A DNA stretch of 26,195 bases from a virus: the IMG/VR virus record IMGVR_UViG_3300033153_000338, positions 1 to 26,195 of that record; one strand, written 5' to 3'. Positions 25,614 through 26,195 of the stretch are shown here, one piece after another. Below the pieces are notes generated by a model. The model did not search any database, was not told the origin of the DNA, and saw only the letters and a program-made list of their open reading frames with translations. Position numbers and translations under genes: made by a program. How positions within the stretch are numbered: position 1 is the stretch's first letter; every line of letters starts with the position of its first letter.

Positions 25614-25871
25614 TTAATAAACAACGCATATATTGCTAGCAGCTCCTGCAGAAGCAGGGGTCCTATACAATTGACCTACCTGTAAAAATCCTGCTAGAGC
25701 AGCTGTGTTATCAGCGAATACAGGTAGATTTACACTTACTACAGATAATAACTGAAGCAATGACTCTACTGTATAGTTTTTAGTTTTCTTTAAATCCTGC
25801 TCGTCAGTACCTATTAACATATCTGTTAGGTTAACCTGACCGGATATTGGGTATGTACTAATTAATGCCAT
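25614..25871 (-). CDS. Small phage structural-type protein
   Basis: An 85-aa protein. Residues 1-35 contain STYPISGQVNLTDMLIGTDE followed by TKNYTVESLLQLL; residues 48-85 contain NLPVFADNTAALAGFLQVGQ, LYRTP and end in VVY. I recognise both halves from N-terminal parts of fibre-like or small structural proteins in many phages (D-x-LIGTD...TKN[FY]T and LP[VY][FY]ADNAAA...VG-x-[LV]Y[KR]T...[IV]VY). Here the two halves make a complete short protein with no shaft or receptor domain. It may be a small virion component or head-fibre anchor. It is followed by a terminator and preceded, 3 nt away, by the partial gene at the right edge. Confidence 0.6.
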   Translation of the reverse strand: MALISTYPISGQVNLTDMLIGTDEQDLKKTKNYTVESLLQLLSVVSVNLPVFADNTAALAGFLQVGQLYRTPASAGAASNICVVY

Positions 25872-25874
25872 ATC

Positions 25875-26195
25875 TTAAGACCAAGGTAAAGGCTTAACAG
25901 CAGGAACTACAGGAGGATTGATTTTTTTATCAACCTGTGAAGCTAAAGATTTTTCTATAGACTTAACACCTACTTCACCTAATAATTGTTTAACCCATCC
26001 AACAACTTGTTCTTCTGTAAGGTCGGAATAAGCAACAAAACCTTCTTCTTCTTTTGGTTCAATTACAATAGAACTTACTGCTGATGCTTTATATTCTTTT
26101 CCATCAACCTCTTCTGTACAATCTACTTCATAAAATATAGATGTAACAAAATCTTTTTCATTTACTTCATCTATTGCCTGTAAACTTTTTATTTT
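25875..26195 (-). CDS. Conserved small phage protein, start just beyond the right edge
   Basis: The frame is open for 106 codons from the window edge to TAA at 25877-25875, so only the first few residues are probably missing. The visible part runs KIKSLQAIDEVNEKDFVTSI, a beta-rich stretch with FYEVDCTEEVDGKEYKASAV, then SDLTEEQVVGWVKQLLG and a Pro-rich end PPVVPAVKPLPWS. I recall a widespread small phage family with this plan: N-terminal beta part, then L-T-E-x-x-V-[IV]-x-WV, and a P-W-type C-terminus, of unknown function and often near structural genes. It lies 3 nt before the 85-aa gene, so the two are probably co-transcribed. Confidence 0.6.
   Translation of the reverse strand, partial: KIKSLQAIDEVNEKDFVTSIFYEVDCTEEVDGKEYKASAVSSIVIEPKEEEGFVAYSDLTEEQVVGWVKQLLGEVGVKSIEKSLASQVDKKINPPVVPAVKPLPWS

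Noticed and set aside
1-26195. tRNA genes, CRISPR arrays, insertion sequences, integrase or attachment sites
   Set aside because: I looked for cloverleaf-like segments, regular repeats, transposase motifs and recombinase motifs and saw none; coding density leaves almost no room for them.

Overview
The window reads as the late (structural) half of the genome of a short-tailed double-stranded DNA phage, most likely one infecting a Bacteroidota/Flavobacteriia host. The evidence is a single AT-rich block of 18 genes, all on the minus strand, with tiny gaps or ATGA-type overlaps. There are no Shine-Dalgarno-like leaders but A-rich starts, and repeated TANNTTTG elements of the kind Bacteroidota use as -7 boxes. 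The protein families are ones I recognise from marine flavobacterial podoviruses and, for terminase, portal and the giant tail protein, from crAss-like relatives. Exact taxonomy cannot be fixed from this sequence alone.

In transcription order (right to left) there are four blocks. (1) At 25875-26195 and 25614-25871 lie two small conserved phage proteins, closed by a strong intrinsic terminator at 25523-25560. (2) A packaging/head block starts behind a TATCTTTG element: a conserved 74-aa protein, a tandem GroES-like protein, a small terminase-like protein, the large terminase, the portal, an acidic scaffold-like protein and the major capsid protein, closed by a terminator at 17053-17084. (3) A single capsid-associated gene of unknown function (16294-17031) stands alone between two terminators. 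(4) A tail/ejection block again starts behind TATCTTTG: two ring/adaptor-type proteins, a giant 1874-aa tail-nozzle ('muzzle'/stabilisation) protein, a 272-aa partner, a cupin-like protein, and three proteins laid out like T7 gp14-gp15-gp16 internal (ejection) proteins. The last of these (1-4433) is over 1477 aa and runs off the left edge.

The set would package DNA (terminase, portal), assemble the head (scaffold, capsid), close it with ring proteins and a short tail, and store ejection proteins in the head for delivery into the host. The most interesting feature is a stretch near the visible C-terminal part of the giant ejection-type protein that looks like an ADP-ribosyltransferase fold of the polyvalent-protein type, which would make it a virion-delivered effector. 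Other notable features are a repeated hairpin/promoter-like element between transcription units, an 18-nt hairpin used twice in opposite orientation, a terminase with a non-canonical Walker A, and a duplicated GroES-like fold. No tRNA, CRISPR, insertion sequence, integrase, lysis or replication gene is visible. No gap without a gene exceeds 150 bases.
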